From positions 17,679,484-17,743,483 of the forward strand of contig CM076951.1 of the NCBI GenBank assembly GCA_039566865.1: a DNA stretch of 64,000 bases. Direction: 5' to 3'. Origin of the DNA: Aurelia coerulea. Taxonomy: Eukaryota > Cnidaria > Scyphozoa > Semaeostomeae > Ulmaridae. The notes under the pieces were generated by a model. That model saw only the letters and a program-made list of their open reading frames with translations. It was not told the DNA's origin and ran no database searches. Numbering within the stretch: the first letter of the stretch is position 1; every line of letters starts with the position of its first letter. Shown here piece after piece: positions 44,512-55,512 of the stretch. Made by a program: the position numbers and the translations under genes.

Positions 44512-44826
44512 CTCAGGGGGAGAGGGGCACTGCACATATTTTGGGTACAGGGACGTGCCATCAGGAAAGGATGTCAATTTTCGCCTTTTGGTATTAGGAA
44601 CTGTCAATGGTAACGATTTTCAGGATTTTTGGAATAAGGAACGGTATCCATTTTTAGCGATATTGTTATCTACATAATGTCAGGTATACAGTTTCGAAAA
44701 ATTGGTACAATGTCAGGTACACTTTTTGGAAAATTGGTACAGTGTCGGGTATACTATATCGGAAAATGTTTTGAAGCTTCGATGGCACGTCTCCTCCCCG
44801 GTAAAGTACCTACTCCCCCCCCCCAG
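44512..44826. mobile_element. G/C-tract MITE
   Basis: Left CAGGGGGAGAGGGGCACTGC with GGGTACAGGGACGTGCC; right GGTAAAGTACC...CCCCCCCCCCAGGG. Related to 45339-45641. It lies about 100 bp downstream of the gene A stop codon. Non-coding; a short tandem of AATTGGTACA(G/A)TGTC is inside. Confidence 0.6.
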
Positions 44827-45338
44827 GGATAAAGTTTCAAATAATTTATTTAGCAGATATATGGCAAACAATTCAATAAGGTAAAATATCTCGGCTACTT
44901 CAATACAACAGGATGCAAGAACGAAGTAAATATAACACCACAAATAACCAACCTGACAGCACACAACCAATACCACAACCAACCTGACAGCACACACGAC
45001 ACAACAATTTCAATTTTTTAGGCCTGAAAGTCTATATATACTATAGTTCATTTCAGATCAGATCCCGTTGAGGCATTAGCTATAACAATTATATGCTATG
45101 TATTACCTACCATTTAAACACAATTTTCTTTCGTTTGCCACATCCCTACATCAGCCGTAGCCGTATCTTTGCTTGCTTACTAATCGTTGTATCTGCTACC
45201 ATCAGACCACCATCATCGTCCATCATTCCATATCATGCTCGCTAGTCGCTACCCTGTGTTCCACACCCTCCAAACTGGGGTCTGGAACACAGGCTATAAC
45301 CCGCACACAACCATTGAAAGTTTTGTTTGTTTCAAATC
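44827..45338. other. Intergenic DNA with a relic of the RecQ-element end
   Basis: No gene seen. Contains an imperfect duplication of CCAACCTGACAGCACAC (about 44949 and 44980) and, at about 45250-45297, a 48-bp palindromic relic of the TAGCCTGTGTTCCAGAC terminal repeat (given separately). Confidence 0.55.
45250..45297. repeat. Palindromic relic of the RecQ-DUF6589 element terminus
   Basis: GTCTGGAACACAGGCTATAA here is identical to the right end of the 11-kb element through its first flanking bases. It is preceded 20-odd bases earlier by the near-complement CTACCCTGTGTTCCACACCC. Two ends face each other with almost nothing between, as expected for an extreme deletion derivative or an excision remnant. 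Confidence 0.6.
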
Positions 45339-45641
45339 CCCGGGGGGGGGGGGGGGTACATAACATATTTAGGGTACGGGTATGTGCCGCCCATATGGGT
45401 GGGTTTTTGGGCCCAAAATTCTCTAAATGAGGGTCCTTTTTCGGCAGATTTTCCATAAACATGGGTGTAGTTTCGCTGAAATTCGCAAAAAATGGCTAAA
45501 GTTGGCAGTTTTCCGCCAAAATTAATCACAAAAGTGGGTATCAAAAGCAAGTTTCGGTAATTAGAAGAGGGTAGTTTTCTGAAAACCGGGTGGCAGACCC
45601 CCGTCCATCCTCAAGTCATGTACCCCCCCCCCCCCGGGTTC
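45339..45641. mobile_element. G/C-tract MITE with CCCGGGG ends
   Basis: Starts CCCCGGGG...GGTACATAACATA and ends TCATGTACCCC...CCCCGGG, so both ends are homopolymer tracts of 12-14 bases. The interior includes GGGTATGTGCC and GGCAGACCCCCGTCC. A partial relative is at about 41018-41140. Non-coding despite two open minus-strand frames. Confidence 0.75.
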
Positions 45642-45800
45642 AAATCAACCAATTCATACCATAATATTTCTCAAATGTTCAATTTCATAATTTCCCGCTG
45701 TATTTTTAATGTCTGGCAGGGTCGTTACTGGGAGGGGGGGGGGGGGGTGTCTCATGATTATTGTTCAAAGAGTTCTTAGATTGTTCCATTTCTATTTCAG

Positions 45801-45846
45801 GAAAGAAGAACAGATAGAAAGGAAGAAGAAAATCCAGAAAAAATAA
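45801..45846 (+). other. Possible 3' UTR exon of gene A
   Basis: After CTATTTCAG comes GAAAGAAGAACAGATAG, purine-rich and short before stops in all frames. The donor-like AGGTAAAT immediately after the gene A stop at 44411 would splice to it. Weak evidence. Confidence 0.25.
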
Positions 45847-46269
45847 ACAATTTACATTTAGAGCAAAAGAAACATTTCCTAACATTCGATGTTACGTTGA
45901 TCGAATTTTTAATGTTCCAATTTGTCTGCAAGCCTTTAGCAGTTATTCATTAATAGGACGTTGACCTCATAATGATATGTCGTTTTTGAAAATCGCCTGA
46001 GAAGTTTGCATGAAAATTGGGATGTTTAATAGACCTAATCGGCTGAGGTTTGTTTTAACCATTTCAATTCATGTGACCATACTCTTGGGAAGTTTTAGTC
46101 GAGTTTTATGAAGAGATCGATCACATGTCTTGAAATGGGTGTAAACGAACCTTGTCCGATTTTGTCTTACCGGTTTTGCCTTGTGAGAAGAGTCCTTGTT
46201 TTCTCTCTATTAGGTCCAAGAAAACTATGTATCGAATGCTGGTTCGGCCATCAGCAAATGAGGAAAATT

Positions 46270-46906
46270 GTCCATCGATTGCATAATAAGCTGTGCAATA
46301 GAGCGCAATAATCATTCAATGCGATTGAAAATAGGACAAGCGATAGGATGGGATCGATTCACAAATAGATTGTGCGATAGTACTGGTAATAAGACAGCCT
46401 TCCGTCTGGAAATAGTATGTGCGATAGTATGTGCGATAGTAAGTGCGATAATATGCGCGATAATATGCGCGATAATCCGAATAATAGGACAGTGTCGTCT
46501 GGAAATAATATGTGCAATAATATGTGTGATCGTCCGAATAATAAGACAGTCTTGTCTGGAAATAGTATGTGCGATAATATGCGCGATAATCCGAATAATA
46601 AGACAGTGTCGTCTGGAAATAATATGTGCGATAATATGTGTCATCGTCCGAATAATAAGACAGTGCCGTCTGGAAATAACACGAGCGATAATATGTGCAA
46701 TAACGCGCGTCTTATTAAAATTGTGAAGAATCACGCGTCTTATTTCACACATTATTGTTCGTCTTATTTCCAGACGGATCCGTCTTATTACTAGTATTAT
46801 CGCACATATTATCGCTCGTGTTATTTCCAGACAGCACTGTCTTATTATTCGGACGATCACACATATTATCGCACATAGTATTGCACCACTCTTTTACCTG
46901 TGGCAG
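46270..46906. repeat. 57-bp tandem array with inverted copy (foldback)
   Basis: From 46398 to about 46690, units of about 57 bp begin GTCTGGAAATA and contain reiterated TATGTGCGATAA blocks plus CCGAATAATAAGACAG. After a short centre (about 46700-46740, CGCGTCTTATT) the complement follows to 46880. Both strands are open for over 120 codons, simply because the unit lacks stops. The sequence GAGGAAAAT...CGATCGATT lies on both sides (46260 and 46914), possibly a relic of a target duplication. It immediately precedes the MADF-BESS exon. Confidence 0.8.
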
Positions 46907-47864
46907 GCACTTGAGGAAAATGCGATCGATTCCTTCTGGGTCTGGTCGCAGTGCAGTTCCAAAGGTTGACGCGAATCTAGAATGGCTTTCTACTTCTATA
47001 ACTCATCGCAAGACCGTTAGCAATTTTGCAGTCGATGAAGATCAAGATGAGGAAGGTGAAGCTGTAGGTACTGCTGCTGATGGCATTATAAATATAGGTC
47101 TTGAAGAAGAGAATAACAGCACGGAAATGTCACCAAGCTACAATGACATTGATGAAGGCGATGGCGTTGTATCACAAAATGGAAGTCAAGATAAACACAC
47201 TGAACCATGCGATAGAGATAGTGAGGAGGGTGAAAATACTTTGCAGGAGACAATCAATGATCCAGAGGAACAGCAGCCAAAAATCAATGTGAAGAAAGTT
47301 GTAGCAACTAAAAAGGGAAAATATTCAAGAAAGATGAACACTCCCTCACAAGGTTCACAACAGAGGCCATGGGGGGTATCCAAAAAAAAACTTTCCAAAC
47401 AGGATGTTGATTTTGCACTTATTCAGACTGCAAAGTCAGTAGCAGAGGCCAGCAACAAGTTTTCACCTCGCAATGCAAAAGATGCGAAAGATGTCCCTGA
47501 GGATGAAAACAGCCTATTCTGTCGAAGTTTGGTACAAAGGATGCAGAGGCTCCATCCACAAATGAAAGCTCTTGTTAGATGCCAAATAGAGCAAATTTTC
47601 TACCAAGCAGAATTTGGTGCTCAAGTGCCAAAGGGAGGTTCCAGTATTTTTGGAACACATCAATTTCAACAAAACCAATTTACACCTGCAGACAACGCAT
47701 TCCAAGCAAGTGCATATTCCACACCAACAACAAATTTAAGGTATAGAAGTTTTCTTCAGCAGAACAGAAGTTCATCAAGCACGCCATCTTCCGAAGAAAC
47801 TTACACTGAACTTGGAGTGGCAACTGGAGCTTCCAATTATGTTGGGCAACAATACTGTCAATAG
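46907..47864 (+). CDS. MADF-BESS type protein, terminal exon only
   Basis: After acceptor CTGTGGCAG the frame runs 319 codons to TAG. It begins HLRKMRSIPSGSG...NLEWLSTSITHRKTVSNF, which resembles the C-terminal end of a MADF DNA-binding domain (LRD...IPSGSG...FL...R.T.SN). A long acidic then basic linker follows, then about residues 195-240 (DENSLFCRSLVQRMQRLHPQMKALVRCQIEQIFYQ), a good match to the BESS interaction motif: D-x-x-F-x-R-S-L followed by the KALV/RCQI helix. The rest is Gln/Ser/Thr-rich. Most of the MADF domain must be in an upstream exon that I cannot find; the 57-bp palindromic array lies right where it is expected. Such proteins are partners of Harbinger transposases or chromosomal factors; which applies here is unknown. 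A possible poly(A) signal AATAAA is at 48030. Confidence 0.72.
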
Positions 47865-48504
47865 AGTTTGTTTAGACAATGAAATAGGCATCATGGTTCC
47901 AGGGAAAGATAAAATATATACTTTGTGTGTGAACTGACAAACATAATCAAGAGCAACCAAATCTTAAAACGATGAAATGTTTTGTTTTATGTTTGGATAA
48001 GTTTGCAGTGTATGCACTGTGTGACCCAATAAAACATGAAACTATCTGCAAAATCACCACAATTTGATTGCACATTACCTTTAATTTTTAGTTGAGTGTG
48101 GTTACATCAAGATCCAAATAGATTTAACTGATAATTTTTGAGGAATTATTATTACTGACCTTGATGGGCCCATGAAGTGAGTTGGCTCAGTAATCAGCTG
48201 GGTCGGGTTGTTTAAACCATTATTAGCGCTAATCTTGGATTTAAAGCATAATTCTGTGGTCATTTGATATGAGGGTTCTCAGTATTCAACCGTACGGACA
48301 ATGAAGATTTGACTAAAATTCCAATTGGTGTATCGTTGGCAGCTTCTGCAACGATATCTGCAGGGAATGATTTATCGTCTACGCCTTTCAATTTATTCCA
48401 TTCATCCTTGGTAGGCAAAGGAGCAGAGACCACAGTATCCTCTACACAAAGACGCAAATAGCCATTTATTTTGGCTTCAATTATAATGGTTCTCTTCTTA
48501 CTTA
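47865..48504. other. Downstream region with unassigned minus-strand frame
   Basis: Apart from the 3' UTR of the MADF-BESS exon, a minus-strand frame at 48260-48490 (KINGYLRLCVEDTVVSAPLPTKDEW...) looks mildly coding but has no recognisable domain and no clear splice partners; upstream it enters the MITE. Not called as a gene. Confidence 0.35.
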
Positions 48505-48665
48505 AGGCTGATTTCCAGTCACTGGAATTTTCCGAGCGGGCGGAATTTCTATTGTATGCGAGACAAAATGTCGCTCTGGAATTGAACAGAAAATTACGGC
48601 TGAGCGACCTTTTATTGTCTAAAATTCCGCCCGCTCGGAAAATTCCACTCACTGGAAATTAGCCT
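48505..48665. mobile_element. Harbinger-type MITE, TTA target duplication
   Basis: Ends AGGCTGATTTCCAGTCACTG and complement AGGCTAATTTCCAGTGAGTG, then GGAATTTTCCGAGCGGGCGG on both arms: about 45 bp of inverted repeat. TTA flanks at 48502-48504 and 48666-48668. A 3-bp TWA duplication is typical of PIF/Harbinger. Confidence 0.88.
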
Positions 48666-48840
48666 TTACAGGGGCAACCGTGGACAAACACATATTTGGA
48701 TCATCCTTTGTTTGATTGGGTTTTGCTTGAGAGACTGAATCGGGTTTTTGTTCAGCTTTTCTTTAACAAAACTTTGCTACATGCCCTATAATTCCACAAC
48801 GAAAACAAATTAGGGGCTGTGTTCTGGCCTAACTGTTGTC

Positions 48841-48916
48841 ACAATAGTAGGCCGACAGAAAACGGATATTTGGAGCTTACAATAGTAGGCCGACAGAAAA
48901 TGGATATTTGGAGCTG
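48841..48916. repeat. 38-bp direct duplication
   Basis: Two copies of ACAATAGTAGGCCGACAGAA AA(C/T)GGATATTTGGAGCT in tandem with one or two differences. Nothing else recognised in 48669-49238. Confidence 0.9.
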
Positions 48917-49238
48917 TTCACAATTTTAGCTTTTGCTTCCTTTTAACGAATGTAGAAATCAGTGCATTGGCAGGAAAACGGAGTTTAATGAGGAAGCGAA
49001 GAGCAAGCATTGCGACAATAATAATTTTCATTGTTCATTTTCATAATCATTCTCATTGTGTTATTATTTCATTCCAAGACAAATCCAAGTAACTAGTTAT
49101 GACAAATCCATGTGACAAATCTGAGAAGTTATTAAATAAAAGACTAGGCCATGTTAAATTAAATTTGACGTTTCGAAGCAACGCTTTTAACGAATGATGA
49201 AACAAACTTGAACTACACTCCTGTCACAAAAGTATACA

Positions 49239-50654
49239 GACAGCCAAAACAAAATGGCGTCAAATTTGACCGTTAGCCCTTCAACCCCAAAACAGTTCAG
49301 CCGTTGTGCAGCCATTTCGTGGACTGGAATCAAATTACTTATCGATCAGGCAAGCAAGGAAGAAAATAAAAATTGAGAAACAAAGCAAAATGGAGTGTTT
49401 TGATAGCAAAATATGAATTTAGCTGTGAGAAAAATAAGCAATCAAAACAAGACAATATGTTCAACAAATTTCCAGTCTAGGAGGCTGCTACATGACAGGA
49501 GAAGTTTGTTTATTATGTCAAATGAAGCAGAAAAGATCGCAGTTTTAGGAATCATGTGAATTGCCAAGGTAAGTTAAATTTGCATCAAAGCCTCAAAATA
49601 TAATTAATTTGAAGCATAAATTGGCGATGTGTGAAATGTCACCTCATAATTAAATCTACAAAGGTCTACAAAGCTTCAAAAGTTTCACTCCTGTTCACAA
49701 AAATTGGAATGACAGTGGAATATCTTGGATCGGATGCAGGTAACGTATCAGCCATCGTTGTCAACAGCCAGTACATCCACCCTTTCACCTAGAGTAGAAC
49801 TTTGAGAACAATACGATACAACAGAACCAATTGATATTGAAAATGATTTTTGAATGTAAAAGACCTGTATTTTTCTTGAAAACTGTTGCTGATAGAAAAG
49901 ATCTCTTTTTTGTCTTCTCTTGATGCTGTTTTCCAAAGTATTCAACAATCCTCTGTGAAATAGATTCAAATAGTGCGCCAAAATATTTGAGCAAAGTCAG
50001 TGAATTATCTCAAATTTTGTCAGCTCCTTTGAAAAAAAATGCTGGAAGAGATTTAATTTTGACCCTGGATCAGAATAAAATTGTCAACGATGGCTCATTA
50101 AAACCAATTAACGAGATTAAAAACGGGAGATAAGATCAAACTTCACCGTAAACAATTTCCTGTAACACGGTAACCTTTTTTCTAAATGTTGGAAATTTCA
50201 GAAAAAGTTTACAAAAAATTTGGGAAAAAACGCCCGCGTAAACCGGCCTTAAAGAATTTTCTTTGCAAACATTTGGTTTTGAGTTTGATTGCAATAATTC
50301 TGTTGTTACAGAACCTTCCCTCGATCACAGCAACTGTTCCTGTTTTCATTCATAACTTCATTATGTCGGAATTTCACTTGAATTTTCTTTCATATTTGCA
50401 AATTCCAGACCTTTCTGCACCAAGTGATGCTATTGCAGTGAATGAATTATTTGGAAGAGTATCTTAAATATAAGTTTTAAGTCGGGAGGCTCCATTGTTA
50501 TCGATTACATCGTCTCCTGAAAGCTAACTTTGATAAACACGATTTTGGCGGTGAATTGTTTGTTTCCACTCCCTGAAATGGCCGCATAATGGCTGAACCG
50601 TTTGGGGGTTGAAGGGCCAACGGTGAAATTTGACGCCATTTTGTGTCGGCTGTC
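49239..50654. mobile_element. Non-autonomous DNA transposon, 1.4 kb
   Basis: Inverted ends of about 90 bp: GACAGCC(A/G)A(A/C)ACAAAATGG, then CGTCAAATTT, CCCTTCAACCCC and GCCATTTC, at 49239 and, inverted, ending at 50654. The interior (50186-50467 and elsewhere) has only short frames. A target duplication is not clear. Confidence 0.75.
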
Positions 50655-50877
50655 CGGATTTTACTTCACATGAAATCTTGTTTTGACTGTCCATCTTTCG
50701 AGTGTTTACAAACCAACCAGATTATATCCAGCGAGCTTTTATCACGCTCTAGTAGTAAAATCCTACCTGGTTCAAAACTAATTTTTTTACTGCACTCAAC
50801 AAATATGTACGGAAATGAATCAAAGTTTGGTTGATAAGTATGGTTGCTGAAAAGTAGCATTATTCAATCATTTTGTA

Positions 50878-51163
50878 TTCATATTCAATAAATTCACGTT
50901 CATTTTCAATAAATTCATGTTCATATTCAATACATTCACTTTCAAATTCACTGTTTGGCATTCATAAACAATAAGCCACGTCCATATTCAATAAACTCAT
51001 GTTCATATTCAATACATTCACGTTCATATTCAATACATTCACTTTTATATTCAATACATTCACGTTCATATTCAATAAATTCACTTTTATATTCAATACA
51101 TTCACGTTCATATTCAATAAATTCATGTTCATATTCAATACATTCACTTTCAAATTCACTGTT
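50878..51163. repeat. 21-bp minisatellite, open on both strands
   Basis: Unit TTCATATTCAATACATTCACG with variants (AATAAATTCA, CACTTTTATA), about 13 copies in two blocks, separated by a segment CTGTTTGGCATTCATAAACAATAAGCCAC that is itself duplicated at 50952 and 51157. Frames on both strands stay open (SYSIHSR on plus, ECIEYER on minus) as a by-product of a unit divisible by three. Confidence 0.9.
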
Positions 51164-51323
51164 TGGCATTCATAAACAATAAGCCACTTTCACGAACGGT
51201 ATGAAATACAAAATTTTCACAAAGCTAGGCAAAATTTAGCTCATAGATTTTTTGGGTGACCTGATATTGATTATGCCGTAAAAGATTGGTTTAAGATGAT
51301 ATCAGTTCGGCTATCTTTAAAAC

Positions 51324-53175
51324 CCGGAATCCGGAATTTCCATCCGGAATCCGGAAATTCCGGATTTTCTGAGAAAATCTGGAATATTCCGGATTTTAAA
51401 GATTTAAAACTATGCATGATACAGATGTGAATTATACACCATTTTGATGCTGATTATCTCCTGAAGCTAAATTTTGTGTGTGTATCTTCAGATCCTGCTT
51501 GGATAAACTGTAAATGCAACTTTTAAGTTTTCATTTCTTACTTTCACCAAATTGGCATTCCAATTAAGCTTGCCTTCTTAAACAATAATTCTTATCTACA
51601 TAATCTTTAAAATCTCTCTCTAATTTGATAGGGATCTGATAGGGATCTCTCTATGATTTAATCCAATTTAGGTCTTCTTTCTCCGCAAATGACATTTTTG
51701 TGAAAAAGTATATGGTGGTACCATGGAGTTTAGAACTGTCCCTTACAAACACATATATTTAATTGGAAACTGCTTGTCTCCACACAAACTCAACTCTCAG
51801 ATCGCCAAATAGTGAAGAAACTCCCGTACTGGTAAAAGATAACTTAAGACACTATTTGGTTTGATAAATTGAAATCCTTACCGCTTTTTACGGCATATTT
51901 AAAAAAAACCAAAAATATGAGCAACCATCCCCTTACTAACAAGGACAGTCAGCGGCGTGGCCAGGGTAAATTAAGTGGGGGGGCATTGAAATGAGAGGGT
52001 CTGTGGGCGAAGCCCCAGGAACATTTTTGGGGCCACGCCCTTTACTTTGGCTTAGAATGCATATACCCAGTTATTTTCTCTTCGGTTTTAGAGGAATCTC
52101 GAGGACCATCTTTCGACCCCCCATGGCCACGCCACTGGGACAGATAATGTGACAATAGGACTCGCAACTTTTTATTGACACCTAGATACAAAGCAATTTG
52201 TGATTGCAGACAAAGGGCATTCCATGCTCGGTTGGTCGAGACATAAACAAAAACAAAGCAGGCCGCAAAAATTGCCCTGAAACCCGGGTCGCTAGCTCGC
52301 TCTTTGTGCATTCCAGAAATGGTTTTTAAGAGCAAATATTAGCACATATCGAAAGAAGAATGATATATCTAAACTTCTGCCTCAGGCATTTTATCTATTG
52401 GTGCAGAACCCAATTGGGAGGGGATTCAATTCTTGTACTTTTAATTAATACATGTGTAATTAAAACAGTTATTGCTCAGCTTCTGTATGAAAAAAATGAA
52501 ATTCCCGAGGCAGAAGTTTAGATATATCATTCTTCTTTCAATATTCAATGACACTCCTGTAAAGTGTAGCAAGTTGTCATAAACGGAGGTCTAGATCTTC
52601 TCTGGAGAAAATCCATAAGACTTTCACTGATAGTATGCCGAACAAGGAAGTCATACAAGGTCCAAGTATTCTTGGCAACGGTAGCCCATAGATATGTGCC
52701 TCCTATGATGCACCCCTGGCTGTTACTCTCACGTATTGATTTGATGTATTTCATTATATTTTCATTGCACATGATAATTATCTAGATTAAATTAGGTAAT
52801 TAAAGTAAACTTCATAGTAGAAAGCGTTAAATTAGAGAGATTCCTATCACTGCCCAATCCCTTGATTACGTTGTTGATTTATTCAGTTCTGTGGAGAAGA
52901 CTGCAGATCATCAAGATTATGTAGATAAGACTTATTGTTTAAGAAGGCAAGCTTAATTGGAATGCCAATTTGGTGAAAGTAAGAAATGAAAACTTAAAAG
53001 TTGCATTTACAGTTTATCCAAGCAGGATCTGAAGATACACACACAAAATTTAGCTTCAGGAGATAATCAGCATCAAAATGGTGTATAATTCACATCTGTA
53101 TCATGCATAGTTTTAAATCTTTAAAATCCGGAATATTCCGGATTTTCAAGAAAATCCGGAATTTCCGGATTCCGG
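51324..53175. mobile_element. Large foldback element, about 1.85 kb
   Basis: Arms of nearly 290 bp (51324-51612 and 52912-53175) are almost exact complements, starting with iterated CCGGAAT/ATTCCGG motifs and continuing through CTTCAGATCCTGCTTGGATA and its complement. The interior holds a nested hairpin element (about 51952-52140, GCGGCGTGGCCAGGG against CATGGCCACGCCACTGG) and a repeat (52190-52530) related to the foldback at 42140. No transposase. The right end lies 8 bp before the first HECT-gene exon. Confidence 0.82.
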
Positions 53176-53183
53176 TGCAACAG

Positions 53184-54175
53184 TTACTACTCTTCAGTTG
53201 ATTACAAATATGACTGGAATTCATTCAGAACTTGATGATGGAGAAGAAGAGCGTGCAAGGAAATTTTTCATGGAGGCACTGCATGGTTTAGAGAAAGGTT
53301 AAGTTGAATAATTCCTTCATTTCAAATTTAGAATTCAAATCTCCCGCATCAAGGTACGTCTCAAGACTAGCTAGTTAAATAACTTTAATGTATTGCATTG
53401 ATGAGTTAATGTAGAATGCAGCTTTCGCTAGCTGGCAAATGTGAATGGTATAATGAGATACCTTTGAAATTCTTTATATATTTACAAAAAAGCAAATCCG
53501 AGTTCTCCCTGCTCTGAATACAGATGCACTGACTTGTTTCAAGTCTGAGTTCCAACGAGAGAGCGTAAGGCAAGTACCAAGACTGAATATGGCAATATAA
53601 TGCAGATTGCAGAGGTCAATACAGTTCCTTCATACTCCATCTTCAAAGGACAAATTGCTATGACAATTGTTTTTGCAATGCTCCTTGATTCGTTGCTTTA
53701 TAGGCCAAGGCCAATGAAGGTGTTACAAAGTGCTGTACCTGAAACTTCTAGTCTAAAGTTCATTAACGTTCAACTATCGGATAAAAAATATGATCCATGC
53801 TCCCTTGCAGCCTCTAAAGCCACACTGAACTTATAGGAAGGTTGCGTCAGTGAACAGAGTATGTTTCTGTGAAATTATTGATGTTGTTATTCATCAACGT
53901 ATTATGCGGCTTTGTGACAAGATATTATCCAAATTTAACTTTATGTAGAAGAGTATTGAAAATTAGTCTACCAGACAACGAGTAAAGATAAATTTCTTCT
54001 TCTCCAGATAATGCCGTTGAAGATGTGCTAATGTTCTGCACTGGTCTGAAACGAATCCCACCTACAGGCCTCATACCAAAGATCACTTTCAAGCCAAGAA
54101 AAGATAACGAATCCACGTTCTTTGCTGAGACATGTGCTTGTAAATTATTGGTTCCAACAGTGCACCAGGAGTATG
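53184..54175 (+). pseudogene. HECT E3 ubiquitin ligase fragment, interrupted
   Basis: Exons 53184-53297, 53524-53564 and 53606 onward join in phase (MTGIHSELDDGEEERARKFF... DALTCFKSEF... IAEVNTVPSYSIFKG), then a stop at 53834-53836. A further exon from 54008 reads VEDVLMFCTGLKRIPPTG... ETCACKLLVPTVHQEY, which matches the end of the HECT C-lobe; the Cys of ETCACKL sits where the catalytic cysteine is expected. A TTAA element is inserted in the codon after Glu-Tyr (54176), separating the last codons of the domain. Joining 53606-53836 to 54008 requires skipping the TAG or using a weak donor, so the gene is probably inactive. The N-terminal HECT lobe is absent; the foldback element lies immediately upstream. 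Confidence 0.65.
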
Positions 54176-54179
54176 TTAA

Positions 54180-55055
54180 CCCTAATCCATATGGGCTTTT
54201 TTCGAGCTACCATTTATGGGGGGGGGGGGTGCTTTCCACCCCCCCTCTGAAAACTGCCTTAGACGCATCCGAATTCAATACAACTTGGCACAGTTATAGA
54301 ACAGGTAATTTGCAGCTTGTAGCGGAATTTGGGTGTGGCTGCCACGCCTTGTGACGTCACAGTGACGTCACAAAGCTGAAAATCTGTGAAAATCAGGCTT
54401 CAAAGTTGAATTTAAGTTTAATGAAGATTTTGCACGAACTTTATGCAGTTTTTGGTTCAGTTTGTCAACAAAAATGGTGATAAAATATTATTTTATTGAA
54501 AATAACGATTTTGGAGTGATATTTTGGCAGAAATTAGCCGATTCTTATGACGTCATTTGTGCGATTAATTTATTCTATGTAAAAAGAGACCAAAAGAACC
54601 TGCAAAATGATGATTATCTATGATAAATGTATCATTAGAGTGTTTTTCATTGAAAAAGTTCGAAAAAACTTGAAAAGGTTACTAATTAGTCCAAAATGGC
54701 GGCCAAAATGACGTCATTATAAAAAAATGCTGACATCATCAAATTCCAGAAATTCCGATATCAAATTGAAGCCCTTTGTTTGCTGATTCATTTGCTGTAT
54801 AATACTTCATAATTCAATCAAATAATTCCATTGAAATCATTGAAAACAATGAGTTTGTTGCTACCTCCTTCCAAATATGGGCATGTCACGTGACCCGCGA
54901 GTCCTATTGTTCAAAAATTTTTCCAGCAAAATGTGGCTAATAGATAAATAGTAAAAGTCAGGGAGGCTGGGGGACATAGCAAATGTTGTTTAAAAACGCG
55001 GCAAATAAAACCTTTAGGGGGGGTGGAATCCACCCCCCCCCCATGTGGATTAGGG
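54180..55055. mobile_element. TTAA element with G-tract hairpins and four TGACGTCA sites
   Basis: TTAA at 54176-54179 and 55056-55059. Ends CCCTAATCCATATGGG and complement CCCTAATCCACATGGG, each followed inward by a G/C hairpin (GGTGCTTTCCACCCCC left, GGGTGGAATCCACCCC right). TGACGTCA occurs at 54352, 54363, 54548 and 54709. 876 bp, non-coding. It disrupts the HECT fragment, and the host reads straight across when the element plus one TTAA is ignored. Confidence 0.88.
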
Positions 55056-55453
55056 TTAAATACAGTTTTGTTCTGCAGTTGTGTTTTGTTAAAGTTGGCA
55101 GAGTTGGTAAATAATTTAATTTCAAAATTTTTAATTTAATTCATTAATTCAATTCAATTTAATTTTAATTTTAACAATAATTTTAGAACACGTCATAAAA
55201 AGTAAACCCAGCGACAGAGTCAAAGATGCATTTTCTAGTGTATCCACAATATAGATATGTGTTTCGAAAGATATCCATGTGAACTCTTACACTTAATATT
55301 AATTTGTCAAAACCAAGCAATTTCGACATGAAAGGTACTGTAGACTGAAGGTAGATAATATGAAATTTGTATCCCTCACGGGAAGATAATCCCTCTTTTT
55401 CATATGAAAAGACATGTACAGTATTTAAAGCTGGATTTAAATAAAGGACAACG

Positions 55454-55512
55454 TAGCCTGTGTGCAGACTTAACCCCAAGGAAAATGGGTATGGTGTGCA
55501 CACAACAGGCTA
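55454..55512. repeat. 59-bp palindromic element with TAGCCTGT ends
   Basis: Starts TAGCCTGTGTGCAGAC and ends GTGTGCACACAACAGGCTA. The outer TAGCCTGT equals the first bases of the RecQ-DUF6589 element terminus. No target duplication seen, so the relationship is tentative. The rest of 55060-55935 shows nothing recognisable except a run of 12 G at about 55871-55882. Confidence 0.5.

Noticed and set aside
46312..46860. Ile/Arg-rich frames of 125-182 codons on both strands
   Set aside because: By-product of the stop-free 57-bp palindromic tandem unit; no splice or start evidence.
49748..49994. Minus-strand frames in the 1.4-kb inverted-repeat element
   Set aside because: No domain and no conservation signal; likely chance frames in a non-autonomous element.
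50948..51182. Repetitive peptides (ECIEYER, SYSIHSR) open on both strands
   Set aside because: Translation of the 21-bp minisatellite; a unit length divisible by three keeps frames open.
52545..52772. Minus-strand 75-codon frame inside the foldback
   Set aside because: Some coding appearance but no splice partners or known domain, and it lies within the foldback interior.
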